Of a DNA stretch of 39,314 nucleotides, positions 14,447 through 23,037 are shown piece by piece. Location: positions 1 to 39,314 of the forward strand of contig JBKHYJ010000075.1 in assembly GCA_046565505.1 (NCBI GenBank). The letters are read 5' to 3'. This DNA is from JBKHYJ01 sp046565505. GTDB taxonomy: Bacteria > Acidobacteriota > Blastocatellia > UBA7656. Position 1 is the first letter of the stretch. Each line of letters starts with the position of its first letter. The notes beneath the pieces were generated by a model. That model had not been told where the DNA came from. It was given only the letters and a program-made list of their open reading frames with translations, and did not search any database. The translations under genes and the position numbers were made by a program.

Positions 14447-14835
14447 AAGCTCAAGCCGACCGGGGGCGTAGGAAGAAGGCCGCCCCGGCCTCGGCCGGCA
14501 GCCGGAAACCGCCCGGAAGAGTTGCCCCGGCCCCAACCCCGGGCGGCGCGCAGGTAAGGGATTTGGAAGCAGGGGATACCGAATCCTACCTGCGACTCAG
14601 GCAGGCGTTCGACTCATTTCAGGCCGTGATACTCTATTATTACGCCACGGGCGAAAACACTCAGCAGAGGACGGAGCGGGCCGAAGAGGTTAAAAATTAC
14701 CTGCAGTCTTTTACCCGCAAGGCCCCCATCATAGTTGACCCCGACACGGAATGCCCGCCCGGCATGAAGCCCTGCGAGGGCGGAGGTTGTATCCCCCTCA
14801 GTCAATCCTGTTTTCCTTTCTACGAGGACCCTTAA
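14413..14835 (+). CDS. Hypothetical protein with Cys-rich tail
   Basis: A 140-residue protein without a recognised family. A basic, Pro/Ala-rich low-complexity N-terminus (about 1-45) precedes a helical middle (SYLRLRQAFDSFQAVILYYY, then TERAEEVKNYLQSFT). The tail has three cysteines in CPPGMKPCEGGGCIPLSQSC plus a fourth at its end, likely disulfides or a metal site. Start: ATG 14413 with AAAGGA nine bases upstream; this overlaps the end of the regulator gene by 34 bp, indicating translational coupling and a shared job. A longer frame from 14317 lies wholly inside the regulator gene and is rejected. Confidence 0.6.
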   Translation: MAKPSKPRSGVKAQADRGRRKKAAPASAGSRKPPGRVAPAPTPGGAQVRDLEAGDTESYLRLRQAFDSFQAVILYYYATGENTQQRTERAEEVKNYLQSFTRKAPIIVDPDTECPPGMKPCEGGGCIPLSQSCFPFYEDP

Positions 14836-15092
14836 TAGCACGTTATTGAACCCTTCGCTGCGGCCCGCCCCGCGCTCAAGAGGCGTCATTTTTATTCTTC
14901 ACAAACCACCTCAGCCCCGCCCCTAGACGAACCGCAAGCCGGAACGCCAAGACCTCGCATGCCAGCTGACCGCCCGCAGCAATGAAGCGCCTCAAGTCCC
15001 CGGCGCGGAAGCGCCACCGCCGTGTCGCCGCAGAAAATCCCGGCCGCGTAAAACGGCCATGCGTCAAATGCGTATACCTCGCCCCCGGCCCG
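14836..15092. other. Convergent intergenic region
   Basis: Lies between the converging Cys-tail gene and asnS. It contains a short stem GGCGC/GCGCC with a GGAA loop (15002-15015) and GC-rich palindromic bits that could terminate transcription from either side. A 63-residue minus-strand frame here has a TTG start and no ribosome binding site and I do not call it. Confidence 0.35.
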
Positions 15093-16406
15093 TCAAGGTT
15101 TCAGCCTGTATAACATGCGCGGGAAGGGAATCGCCTCGCGTATGTGCTCGATGCCGCAGAGCCACCCCGTGCAGCGCTCGATGCCCATCCCGAACCCCCC
15201 ATGAGGGAAAGTGCCATACCTGCGAAGGTCCAGATACCAGTCGAAGGACTCCTCGGGCAGGTTGTGCTCGTGAATCTGCTTGAGCAAGTAATTGAGGTCG
15301 TCGGCCCGCTGCCCCCCGCCGATCAATTCGCCGTGGCCCTCCGGCGCGAGCACGTCCACGCAAAGCGCTAACTCCGGCCGCTCCGGGTCGGCCTTCATGT
15401 AAAACGCCTTGACGGCCGCGGGGTAACGGTGGACCATGACGGGCCTGTCAAACTGGCTGGAAATATACGTCTCGTCGGGCGCGCCGAAGTCTCCGCCCCA
15501 CTCGAAGCGCGCCTCCATCTCGCCCCTCTCGTGCGCGTCCTGAAGCATCTTCACGGCGTCGTCGTACTGAAGCCGCGGGAAAGGCGGCTGAATCTTCTCC
15601 AGCTTCGACACGTCGCGCTCAAGCTCTTCGAGCTCCTTGCGCCTGTTCTCCAGCACCCGCCGGACGATGAACGTGATGAACTCTTCGGCCAACCTCATCA
15701 CGTCGTCCAGGTCGTAGTAAGCGGCTTCAGGCTCGACCATCCAGAACTCCGTCAGGTGGCGCCTGGTCTTAGACTTCTCGGCGCGGAACGCCGGGCCGAA
15801 GCAGTATACTTTGCCGAAGGCCGCCGCCGTAGCTTCGTTATAAAGCTGCCCCGACTGCGTGAGGTAGGCTTTGGAGTCTTCAAAGTAATCGACGCCGAAA
15901 AGGGTCGTCGTGCCCTCGCAGGCGGCGGGCGTGAAGATCGGCGTGTCCATCAGCAGGAACCCATTCGAGTCGAGGTAATCGCGCACGGCGCGGATCACCT
16001 CGGCGCGCACGCTCAGTATGGCGTGCTGGCGGCGCGAGCGGAGCCAGAGGTGGCGGTGGTCCATCAGGTACTCAACGCCATGCTCTTTGGGCGTGATGGG
16101 GTAAGGCTCCGCCACCTGCAAGACCTCCACGCCCGTCACGTCCATCTCGTACCCGCCGGGCGCACGCTCGTCCGCGCGCACCGTGCCGCGCACGATGATG
16201 GATGATTCCTGCGTCAGCTTTTCAAAATCATTCCACACCTGTTCGGGCACGTTCTTTTTAAAGACCACCCCTTGTATGATGCCTGAGCCGTCGCGGACCT
16301 GCGGGAACATCAGCTTGCCGCTCGAACGCATATTGTATAGCCACCCCTTGATGGTGACCTCTTTGCCGACGTGCTTGGACACGTCCTTGATGTATGTGTG
16401 ATCCAT
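15093..16406 (-). CDS. asnS: Asparaginyl-tRNA synthetase
   Basis: A 437-residue class II aminoacyl-tRNA synthetase that charges tRNA-Asn in the cytoplasm. An N-terminal OB-fold anticodon-binding domain covers about residues 14-95 (KEVTIKGWLYNMRSSGK). Motif 2 is clear (CFGPAFRAEKSKTRRHLTEF) and is followed by FWMVEPE, the AsnRS rather than AspRS version. Motif 3 is GFGMGIERCTGWLCG near the C-terminus, which ends in the usual FPRMLYRLKP. Length is typical. ATG 16406 has AGGAG five bases upstream. The upstream stretch has a possible -10 (TATAGT, minus strand at 16461-16466), but no good -35. Confidence 0.95.
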   Translation of the reverse strand: MDHTYIKDVSKHVGKEVTIKGWLYNMRSSGKLMFPQVRDGSGIIQGVVFKKNVPEQVWNDFEKLTQESSIIVRGTVRADERAPGGYEMDVTGVEVLQVAEPYPITPKEHGVEYLMDHRHLWLRSRRQHAILSVRAEVIRAVRDYLDSNGFLLMDTPIFTPAACEGTTTLFGVDYFEDSKAYLTQSGQLYNEATAAAFGKVYCFGPAFRAEKSKTRRHLTEFWMVEPEAAYYDLDDVMRLAEEFITFIVRRVLENRRKELEELERDVSKLEKIQPPFPRLQYDDAVKMLQDAHERGEMEARFEWGGDFGAPDETYISSQFDRPVMVHRYPAAVKAFYMKADPERPELALCVDVLAPEGHGELIGGGQRADDLNYLLKQIHEHNLPEESFDWYLDLRRYGTFPHGGFGMGIERCTGWLCGIEHIREAIPFPRMLYRLKP

Positions 16407-16744
16407 AGTCGCTCCTGGCCTTCCGTCGAGTTTTCAGATATGAAGCTAATAAATAATCCTACTATAAGGACGTGACCAGTGACGAGTGACTGGCGACAGG
16501 TGATGGGCGCCCCGCAACACCGGACCCAATCGCATGCCTACGCCCTGCGCGGAATCGCGCGCCGCCGGCGACTGTTCTTATGCCGTACAGCGGGAGTTCG
16601 GCCTGTGTATGTGAACCGTTAATCATGCGGGCTGAAATTGGGCTTTTTTGAAAGATTTTGCGGCCCGCGCTGGTGGCACCGCGCTTGCACAAAGTCAGAG
16701 GCGGGTGGGAGAGTAGAGATTCATTATTACGGGAGGAACAGACA

Positions 16745-16948
16745 ATGGCGGACAGGATTATAGAAGAGCATGTGGTACATACGGATGGCGGCGGCGGAGC
16801 AATGAGCATGCTTGCGGTCGTTCTTTTCCTATTAGTGTTGTTGGCCGTGCTTTACTTCACGGGCGCGTTCGGAAAGATGTTCGGCTCCAGCAAACACGAA
16901 GTAGACATCAATATCAACAAGCCCGGCGTGGTCCTGCGGCTCCTTTAG
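16745..16948 (+). CDS. Small single-pass membrane protein
   Basis: A 67-residue protein: an acidic/His N-terminus (MADRIIEEHVVHTDGGGG), one membrane helix (MLAVVLFLLVLLAVLYFTG) and a short tail containing VDININKPGVVLRLL. The last block resembles a motif I associate with small bacterial proteins of unknown function. Start ATG 16745 has GGGAGG eight bases upstream. It stands alone, divergent from asnS and convergent with rho. Confidence 0.65.
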   Translation: MADRIIEEHVVHTDGGGGAMSMLAVVLFLLVLLAVLYFTGAFGKMFGSSKHEVDININKPGVVLRLL

Positions 16949-17052
16949 GGGGGCGGGCTTGAGCGTATCGAGCAGAAGGGGCATAGAGCAAAAGGGTTAT
17001 AGAACACGGGGGTGACGGACAGAAGGGTAATCGGATAACAATGGGATGAGCG

Positions 17053-17099
17053 ATGAGTCGCCACGGCCGGCGGAATCTTAACCCGCCGTGGCGACTCAT
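17053..17099. terminator. 15-bp perfect hairpin between convergent genes
   Basis: ATGAGTCGCCACGGC (17053-17067) is the exact reverse complement of GCCGTGGCGACTCAT (17085-17099), with a 17-base loop. It lies between the small membrane protein gene and rho, which converge. The long GC-rich stem suits a bidirectional terminator, but no T-run follows on either strand. Confidence 0.5.
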
Positions 17100-17212
17100 T
17101 ATTCTTTCGCGCGTCAGGGCACGCCCGCGCGCGGCGGTCTCCCATCACGCATGGGTGCGCGCGGGGCGTAGTGCCTGCCCCAGCGTCGTTAAGCCCGGCT
17201 GACGCTAATAGG

Positions 17213-18355
17213 TCACCGCCGTGATTCTAGCTGCTGCTTCATGTTATTGAGGAATTCTCGGTTGGTGCGGGTTTCTGAAAGTCCTTTGAGCAGAAGCTCC
17301 ATCGCCTCTATCGACTTTTTACCTGCGAGCGCGCGGCGCAGCAAGTTGATTTGAGGCATCGTCTCCGCGTCGAAAAGTTTCTCCTCTTTGCGCGTGCCGG
17401 ATTTCGAGATGTCTATGGCGGGGAAAATCCTGCGCTCCGCGAGCTTGCGGTCCAGGACTATCTCAAGGTTACCCGTCCCTTTGAACTCCTGAAAGATCAC
17501 GTCATCCATCTGGCTACCCGTGTCGATCAGCGCGGTCCCTATGATCGTTAGCGACCCCCCCTCTTCGGCCTTGCGCGCGGCGCCGAAAAAGCGGCGGGGG
17601 AATTCGAGCGCGCGGGAATCGACCCCGCCCGACATGGTGCGGCCCCTGTGGCTGGTCTCGCGGTTGGACGCGCGGGCGAGCCGCGTGATCGAATCGAGCA
17701 GCATCACCACGTCCCGCTTGCACTCGACCATGCGCTTGACGCGCTCGTGGACGAGCCTCGTCACCAGCAGGTGAAGGTCCGCGTTCTGGTCGGCCGACGA
17801 GGCTATCACCTCGCCGCGCACGCGCCGCTTCAGGTGTGTGACTTCTTCCGGGCGCTCGTCGACCAGCAGCACGACGAGGTGGATGTCGGGGTGGTTGTCC
17901 GCGACCGACCCGGCGATCTCTTCGATGAGCGTCGTCTTACCCGTCTTGGGCGGCGCGACGATCAGGCCGCGCTGCCCTTTGCCTATCGGCGCTATGAGGT
18001 CGAGCACCCGCATGGAAATGTTGTCGTTGCCTTCGGACAATTCGAGCAGCTCGGTCGGGTCAACGCTCGTCAGCTTCGTGAATTCGGGCCTGCGGGCGTA
18101 GTCGTCCGGGCTGAGGCCATTCACCTCCCTGACCGCCGTCATCTGGTCGGATTGGGCGCGGCCGCGGTTGTCTTGAGAGGCGCTCGTCTCGCCCGTGACG
18201 TCTACGCCTTCGCGAAGCGAATACCTTTGGATGAGGCTGCGGGGGACGAAAATATCTTTCGGCCCGGGCAGGTAGTTGCTCTCCGTCTGCCTTAAAAAGC
18301 CATACCCCTTCTCGTTTATTTGAAGGACTCCCGAAGCAGTTTGTTGTGATTCCAT
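17213..18355 (-). CDS. rho: Transcription termination factor Rho, short form
   Basis: A 380-residue RNA-dependent ATPase. The sequence opens directly in the RNA-binding cold-shock-like fold (ASGVLQINEKGYGFLRQ, then LPGPKDIFVPRSLIQRYSLR). Walker A is APPKTGKTTL, Walker B VVMLLDSITRLARA, the Q-loop region RTMSGGVDSRALEFPRRFFG, and the R-loop area DTGSQMDDVIFQEFKGTGN. E. coli Rho is 419 residues; what is missing here is the small N-terminal helical domain. The start is well supported: GGAG six bases before ATG 18355, so the short form is real unless the gene continues through an unseen start. A candidate promoter lies just upstream. Confidence 0.95.
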   Translation of the reverse strand: MESQQTASGVLQINEKGYGFLRQTESNYLPGPKDIFVPRSLIQRYSLREGVDVTGETSASQDNRGRAQSDQMTAVREVNGLSPDDYARRPEFTKLTSVDPTELLELSEGNDNISMRVLDLIAPIGKGQRGLIVAPPKTGKTTLIEEIAGSVADNHPDIHLVVLLVDERPEEVTHLKRRVRGEVIASSADQNADLHLLVTRLVHERVKRMVECKRDVVMLLDSITRLARASNRETSHRGRTMSGGVDSRALEFPRRFFGAARKAEEGGSLTIIGTALIDTGSQMDDVIFQEFKGTGNLEIVLDRKLAERRIFPAIDISKSGTRKEEKLFDAETMPQINLLRRALAGKKSIEAMELLLKGLSETRTNREFLNNMKQQLESRR

Positions 18356-18375
18356 TTAAATCTCCGCCGTGCAGA

Positions 18376-18404
18376 ATTATGAAAGTGAGAACCTGAATTG
18401 TGGG
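18376..18404 (-). promoter_or_regulatory. Candidate rho promoter
   Basis: On the minus strand CCCACA (18404-18399), a 17-bp spacer and CATAAT (18381-18376). The -10 matches five of six consensus bases; the -35 matches three. Transcription would start near 18369, leaving a short leader that includes the GGAG of rho. Confidence 0.35.
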
Positions 18405-18578
18405 ATTTCAAGGTCCGGTAAAGATGAAAGAATAAGGCCAGGGACCCTTATCGATGAACATGGTCTCGCCGCCCGGCCGCCCGCCCCCGCGCGGCGCTTA
18501 TATCGCGCGTCAAATCTTCGGCGACGTTTAAAACTCCGGCATCAGACTTCAAGCCGTGAATCCCCGGAGGCCGCGCGC

Positions 18579-20846
18579 TCAATCCGGCAGTTCTAGCATC
18601 ACCTCCGCCTGACCTTTCATCACTTCCCAGCCGAGCCCGGTCAGGCCGACCGTCGGGTATAGCCCCTGCTGCACCTCTACGCAGCCTGCCTGTATGAGCG
18701 CCTTGACGAAAGCCGCGATGGCTTCCTGATTCATGTCGCTGAGTAGGCCATACGTTGAAAGCTTGTCGAGGTTGTTTTCGCGCACCTGCTTGCTGTTCGA
18801 CCCGCGCAGCACGGCGGCGACGGTGCCTTTGCCGAATTTATTCTTCCCGAATTCCTTCTCGATCCTTGCGATGCAGCTCAGCACCTTTTTGACGACAATC
18901 ACCTCTGCCTCGCCGAGCCTGCGCGCGGAGCCCCCGTGCGAGTCGGCCCCGCCCGCCGGCCTGCTCGCCCCCTGCTTGCGCTGCGCGCGCCTCCTGAGGT
19001 CGTCCCTGAGGGCCTCGCCCGCCGGCGCGTTTTCTATTATGAACTGGTCGAGTTTTGTCGCCTGCGGTATCTTCGCCGCCCCCGCCACGCTCAGCGTCCC
19101 CGCCGCGCTCAGGGTCTTCTCCTGCTCCCGGCCTTTGAGATAACCTGCCGCGTCGGGCGCGCAGACCGAGCATGTGCCGCATGTCCCCAGGTGTTTGCGG
19201 TCGCCGAAGTAATTCAGCAGGAATCGGCGCAGGCAGGCTTTGTGGTAGCAGTAATCGATCATCCTGCGCAGCTTCCACTGCTCGGCGGCGGCGCGCGCGG
19301 CTATGTCCTTCGTGTCAATCCTCAAGGCCCTCGCGGGCTTTTCGTCCAGCAGCCGGATGCCGCGGCCCTGGAAGGCCGTGTGGTAGGTTATGAGCCCGCG
19401 GGTCGAAAGCGCGGCCAGCGCGCGCCGCAACTGGCCGTCGCTCAGCCCGAGCGCCGACGCGATGGTGTTCTGGTCAAGCTCGGTCTGCTCACGCTCGTTC
19501 ACGTTGCGGTTGAAGATGAGGTCGCGCATCACGGCGCCTTCCGTCGAATCGTCCGGCACCTGCTCTAACGCCACGTCGACAGGGACCTTCATCCACGCGA
19601 GCAGCGTCGCGTCGCCGGCGCGGCCCCGCTCTATGTGCGCGGCCTTTTCCAGCAGGGCGAGCGAAGAATTAACCGACATGTCGTTCTTGATGCCCAACCG
19701 CTGGGCGATCTCGCGGGCGGACAGCTCTACCTTTTCGGCCCCGAAAGAAGTTATCTCTTGATAAACGCGGCCGACCAGCTCGGGCGACGGGTGGCCCCCC
19801 TCTATGAAGAACTGCTGGGTCCGCGTGTCGGCGTAGTTGAACAGCAGCAGGCAGTCGGCCGGCATGCCGTCGCGCCCCGCGCGCCCCACTTCCTGGTAGT
19901 AAGCCTCGATCGAGCCGGGCAGGTGGAAGTGTACGACGAACCTTATGTCCGGCTTGTCTATCCCCATGCCGAAAGCGTTCGTGGCGACGATCGCGCGCGC
20001 CTCGCCGCGCATGAAGGCGTCCTGCGCGCGGGTGCGCTCGCCCTCTTCCATGCCGCCGTGGTACATCTCCACGCGGAGCCCGGCGAGCTTCAGCTTGGCG
20101 GCGACCTGTTCGACGCTCTTGCGCGTGGCGGTGTAGATTATGCCCGACCCGTTCGACGCGGTGATGGTCCGCTTGAGTATTTCGAGCTTCTCCTTCTCGG
20201 TGCCCGTGTGGAGGACGCGCAGGGCGAGGTTGGGCCTGTCGAACCCGGAGACCGAGACGTGCGGGTCCGTGAGGCCGAGCTGCTCGCTTATGTCCGCGCG
20301 CACCTGCGGCGTGGCGGTCGCGGTCAGGGCTATCACTTGCGGGCGGCCCAGCGTCTCGACCGCCTGTTTCAGCTTCAGGTAATCGGGCCTGAAATCATGC
20401 CCCCAGTGCGATATGCAGTGCGCCTCGTCGACGGCGAACAGCCGCACCTTCGTCTCGGCGACCGCCTCCATGAAGGTCTCGCTGCGGAAACGCTCCGGCG
20501 CCACGTAGACCAGCTTGTACTCGCCCATCCTCATCTTGCTGAGCCGCCTGGCGGTCTCGGCGTAGGTGAGCGAGCTGTTGATGAAAGTCGTGGGTATCTG
20601 GCGCGCGGCGAGGGCGTCAACCTGGTCCTTCATCAGCGCGATCAGCGGCGAGATCACGAGCGTCACGCCATCGATCATCATGGCGGGCAACTGGAAGCAG
20701 AGCGACTTGCCGCCGCCCGTCGGCATGACTACGACGGCGTCATGGCCGGCCAGGACCGACTCTATGACCTCGGCCTGACCTTCTCGAAAATCTGTGAAGC
20801 CGAAATATTTCTGCAAAGCCTCACGGGCTTGACTCACCTCGCTCAC
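18579..20846 (-). CDS. recQ: ATP-dependent DNA helicase RecQ
   Basis: A 755-residue superfamily 2 helicase that unwinds DNA 3' to 5' in recombination repair. Walker A is MPTGGGKSLC, the DEAH box is VDEAHCISHWGHDFR, and motif VI is QEVGRAGRDG. The zinc-binding region shows YCYHKACLRRFLLNYFG followed by CGTCSVC. A low-complexity linker (about residues 620-660) precedes a C-terminal winged-helix RQC-like part (VLSCIARIEKEFGKNKFG onward). I see no HRDC domain. Start: I prefer GTG 20846, with GAGGGG six bases upstream, over the TTG at 20852 that abuts that site. Confidence 0.93.
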   Translation of the reverse strand: MSEVSQAREALQKYFGFTDFREGQAEVIESVLAGHDAVVVMPTGGGKSLCFQLPAMMIDGVTLVISPLIALMKDQVDALAARQIPTTFINSSLTYAETARRLSKMRMGEYKLVYVAPERFRSETFMEAVAETKVRLFAVDEAHCISHWGHDFRPDYLKLKQAVETLGRPQVIALTATATPQVRADISEQLGLTDPHVSVSGFDRPNLALRVLHTGTEKEKLEILKRTITASNGSGIIYTATRKSVEQVAAKLKLAGLRVEMYHGGMEEGERTRAQDAFMRGEARAIVATNAFGMGIDKPDIRFVVHFHLPGSIEAYYQEVGRAGRDGMPADCLLLFNYADTRTQQFFIEGGHPSPELVGRVYQEITSFGAEKVELSAREIAQRLGIKNDMSVNSSLALLEKAAHIERGRAGDATLLAWMKVPVDVALEQVPDDSTEGAVMRDLIFNRNVNEREQTELDQNTIASALGLSDGQLRRALAALSTRGLITYHTAFQGRGIRLLDEKPARALRIDTKDIAARAAAEQWKLRRMIDYCYHKACLRRFLLNYFGDRKHLGTCGTCSVCAPDAAGYLKGREQEKTLSAAGTLSVAGAAKIPQATKLDQFIIENAPAGEALRDDLRRRAQRKQGASRPAGGADSHGGSARRLGEAEVIVVKKVLSCIARIEKEFGKNKFGKGTVAAVLRGSNSKQVRENNLDKLSTYGLLSDMNQEAIAAFVKALIQAGCVEVQQGLYPTVGLTGLGWEVMKGQAEVMLELPD

Positions 20847-21177
20847 CTGCAACCCCTCGAATCGTTTAATACTCTTATGGAGTGACCTAGGCTGAAGACC
20901 TTCTGCAAATAAAACGATAACACGCCCGCGCGGGCTTTCTCAAATTTATCAAGGCCGAAGGCGCGGACCGCCACCCGGCGGGGCCTCCCGACGTGGTTGG
21001 CTATCGGCCCATCTTGCTTATGACGTGATTATCGACCGTGTGAATGAGGGGACTTCGGGAGGTCGCGCCCCGGCGAGCGCACGACATCCGGTCCGTATCC
21101 CCGGCGGCCCGCGGGCGGTAAAACAACCTATGTCACATTTCAAAGGGCGGGCCGGCTCGCTAAGCCGGTCCGCTCGA
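20847..21177. other. Intergenic region between recQ and the glycosyltransferase operon
   Basis: No gene is seen. It should contain the recQ promoter on the minus strand; the best AT-rich part is 20870-20920, but no convincing -35/-10 pair was found. A 12-bp palindrome GCCCGCGCGGGC followed by TTTCT lies at 20924-20940. The hairpin at 21151-21170 is listed separately. Confidence 0.35.
21151..21170 (-). terminator. Hairpin after the glycosyltransferase gene
   Basis: CCGGCT (21152-21157) pairs with AGCCGG (21163-21168), extendable by one mismatch, eight bases past the stop codon of the minus-strand glycosyltransferase. Only a short TTT follows, so it is a weak intrinsic terminator or a transcript-end structure. 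Confidence 0.4.
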
Positions 21178-21945
21178 TTACTTCTTCAGCCCTAGCCCGA
21201 GGAAGAGCACCGGCCTGAAAATCTTCCACCAGTCTACCAGCGCGCGCATCTTCGTGTAGGCTATGCCGTCTTTCTCTGCGGGGTATTCTATCGTCACGGG
21301 GACTTCCTTCACCCTGTGCCCTAGCCGCAGCGCCTTGAATAACAGGTACGGCTCAAGCTCGTAGCGATCGAGCCACTCCTGCCACAGGTTTATACGCTCG
21401 TCGTCGAACAGGGAAACGTGAATGGCCCGGAACCCGCTCGACGCGTCAGTAACGCGCCTCCCGCAGAAAAGCGAAAACAGGAACGTGTAGCCTCTAGTGC
21501 CGAGCCTGCGCCGCAATGGCATGCGCAGGAACTCGCCGCCATCCAGGTATCGCGACCCCTGCACTAGCTCGGCCTCGCCTCGCAGGATCGGGCCGAGCAG
21601 TCGCGGGATCTGGTCGGGGGGCGTCTTGCCCCCGCCCGACACGATCACGACTATCTCGTAGCCGTGCTCGATTGCGTAATCTATCCCGCTGCGGATGGCC
21701 GCGCCGACGCCGCGATTGCGCCCGGCGCGTATGACAGTCGCGCCCGCGCCCGCGGCGTAGCCGGCCGTGCGGTCCGTGGAGCCGTCATCTACGACGACGA
21801 CCGTTTCAACCGCGTCATGCGGGACGGCCCTGACCACGCGGGCGATTCGCTCGCCCTCGTTCCAGGCGGGCGCGACGCACAGCACGCGCGGGCCGGCCCC
21901 GGCCACGCTCACCTGGAGGTTTCTTTTATATTCTCTCTTAGCCAT
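21178..21945 (-). CDS. Glycosyltransferase family 2, DPM1-like, atypical DxD
   Basis: A 255-residue GT2 protein without membrane anchor. The nucleotide-sugar part is clear: CVAPAWNEGERIARVV near residue 23 and VVVVDDGSTDRTAG near 50, then RNRGVGAAIRSGIDYA. At the place of the usual catalytic/metal DxD (IVxxDADGQ in dolichol-phosphate mannosyltransferases) the sequence reads IVSGGGKTPPDQIPRL, residues 102-115, with no aspartate pair. A late block SSGFRAI is present. It is downstream of, and overlaps by 37 bp, the epimerase gene, so both are co-translated; together they suggest assembly of a lipid-linked or surface sugar. Confidence 0.85.
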   Translation of the reverse strand: MAKREYKRNLQVSVAGAGPRVLCVAPAWNEGERIARVVRAVPHDAVETVVVVDDGSTDRTAGYAAGAGATVIRAGRNRGVGAAIRSGIDYAIEHGYEIVVIVSGGGKTPPDQIPRLLGPILRGEAELVQGSRYLDGGEFLRMPLRRRLGTRGYTFLFSLFCGRRVTDASSGFRAIHVSLFDDERINLWQEWLDRYELEPYLLFKALRLGHRVKEVPVTIEYPAEKDGIAYTKMRALVDWWKIFRPVLFLGLGLKK

Positions 21946-22883
21946 TTGTATGTGCGGCGGAGCCCTTGCTCGACCGTGACGGAGGGCGCCCAGCGGAGCT
22001 CGCGCCGTATCTTCTCGATGTTGACGACGCGGCGCCGTATGTTATCTATGTCGCGGCGGTCGATGTAGCTCGGCTCGACCGCCGCGCCCGTTATCTCGAT
22101 TATCATACGGGCGAGCTGATTTATCGTGGTCTCGCGCCCCGTGCCCACGTTGTAGACCTGCCCGTCGGCCTTGGCCATGAAGGCGGCCAGCAGCGTCGCC
22201 TCCACCACGTCGTCTATGTAAGTGAAGTCGCGCGTCTGCTCGCCGTCGCCGTGTATGCGCGGCGGCTCGCCCTTCATGGCGGCCTCGAAGAATTTCGAGA
22301 CGACCCCGCAGTAAGGGTTGTCCGGCCGCTGCGCCGTCCCGAATACGTTCGAGTAGCGCACGACCGAAGTCGAAAGCCCATAGCTTTCGTAAAAAGCTTT
22401 GCAGTAATTCTCGCCCGCGAACTTCGACACGGAGTAGGGGCTCAGCATGTTGGTCGCGTCGTCTTCGTTGATGGGCAGGTATCGCGGGTTGCCATAGATC
22501 GACGCGGACGAGGCGTACACCAGCCTGGGCACGCCGGTCTCGCGCATGGCGAGCAGCATGTTGAGCGTGCCGCCTATGTTAACCTCGTAATCTTCGCGCG
22601 GGTTGCGCGTCGAGACGATGATGTTGCGCGCGGCCTCGTGGATGATTACGCTCGCGCCTTTGACGACATCGCGCACGAGGCCGAAGTCCGTCACGCTGCC
22701 GCGCACGACTTCGAGCCGCGGGTCCTCTGTCGGGAGATTATCCGCCGCGCCCGTGTAGAAATCGTCGAGCACGACGACCGCCGCCTGCCCTTTCAACAGC
22801 CGCCGGACGATGTTAGACCCCACGAAGCCCGCGCCCCCCGTCACAACAATTCTTTTGCCAGATAGGTTCTCGAATTGGCCCAT
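21909..22883 (-). CDS. NAD-dependent sugar epimerase/dehydratase (UDP-glucose 4-epimerase-like)
   Basis: A 324-residue extended short-chain dehydrogenase. The NAD-binding Rossmann motif is VVTGGAGFVGSNIV, followed by VLDDFYTG. Catalytic residues are seen in YASSASIYG and YSVSKFAGE (Tyr-x-x-x-Lys). RYSNVFGT and GDGEQTRDFTYIDDV are characteristic of UDP-glucose/N-acetylglucosamine 4-epimerases and GDP-mannose dehydratases; substrate is not settled. Start ATG 22883 with GGAG six bases upstream; the codon before it is GTG. First gene of a two-gene operon with the glycosyltransferase. Confidence 0.9.
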   Translation of the reverse strand: MGQFENLSGKRIVVTGGAGFVGSNIVRRLLKGQAAVVVLDDFYTGAADNLPTEDPRLEVVRGSVTDFGLVRDVVKGASVIIHEAARNIIVSTRNPREDYEVNIGGTLNMLLAMRETGVPRLVYASSASIYGNPRYLPINEDDATNMLSPYSVSKFAGENYCKAFYESYGLSTSVVRYSNVFGTAQRPDNPYCGVVSKFFEAAMKGEPPRIHGDGEQTRDFTYIDDVVEATLLAAFMAKADGQVYNVGTGRETTINQLARMIIEITGAAVEPSYIDRRDIDNIRRRVVNIEKIRRELRWAPSVTVEQGLRRTYKWLRENIKETSR

Positions 22884-22931
22884 CACTTCTCCGTCCCTTC
22901 TGCTGCGTTAAGCGTCCGTATTAGGCTGGGA

Positions 22932-22960
22932 AATAGATTGGGAAGGATACCTGATTTCAA
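22932..22960 (-). promoter_or_regulatory. Promoter of the epimerase/glycosyltransferase operon
   Basis: On the minus strand TTGAAA (22960-22955), a 17-bp spacer and TCTATT (22937-22932): five and four of six consensus bases. Transcription would start near 22925, giving a leader of about 40 bases to the epimerase start. Confidence 0.5.
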
Positions 22961-23037
22961 CGCCACAATCCAATAGAGTTCGGGCCGCGCGAGCGGGATT
23001 TAGCCGCGTGGCCGGCCCGCTAGGGAGCCGTTTTCGC

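Noticed and set aside
14876..15067. 63-residue minus-strand frame in the gap after asnS
   Set aside because: TTG start, no ribosome binding site and Arg-rich composition; lies between convergent genes where terminators are expected.
19635..20885. 416-residue plus-strand frame opposite recQ
   Set aside because: Exact antisense shadow of a conserved helicase gene in high-GC DNA; Arg/Leu/Ala-rich composition and no family motif.
21966..22865. 299-residue plus-strand frame opposite the epimerase
   Set aside because: Antisense shadow; His/Arg/Val-rich with no recognisable fold, while the minus strand has all epimerase motifs.
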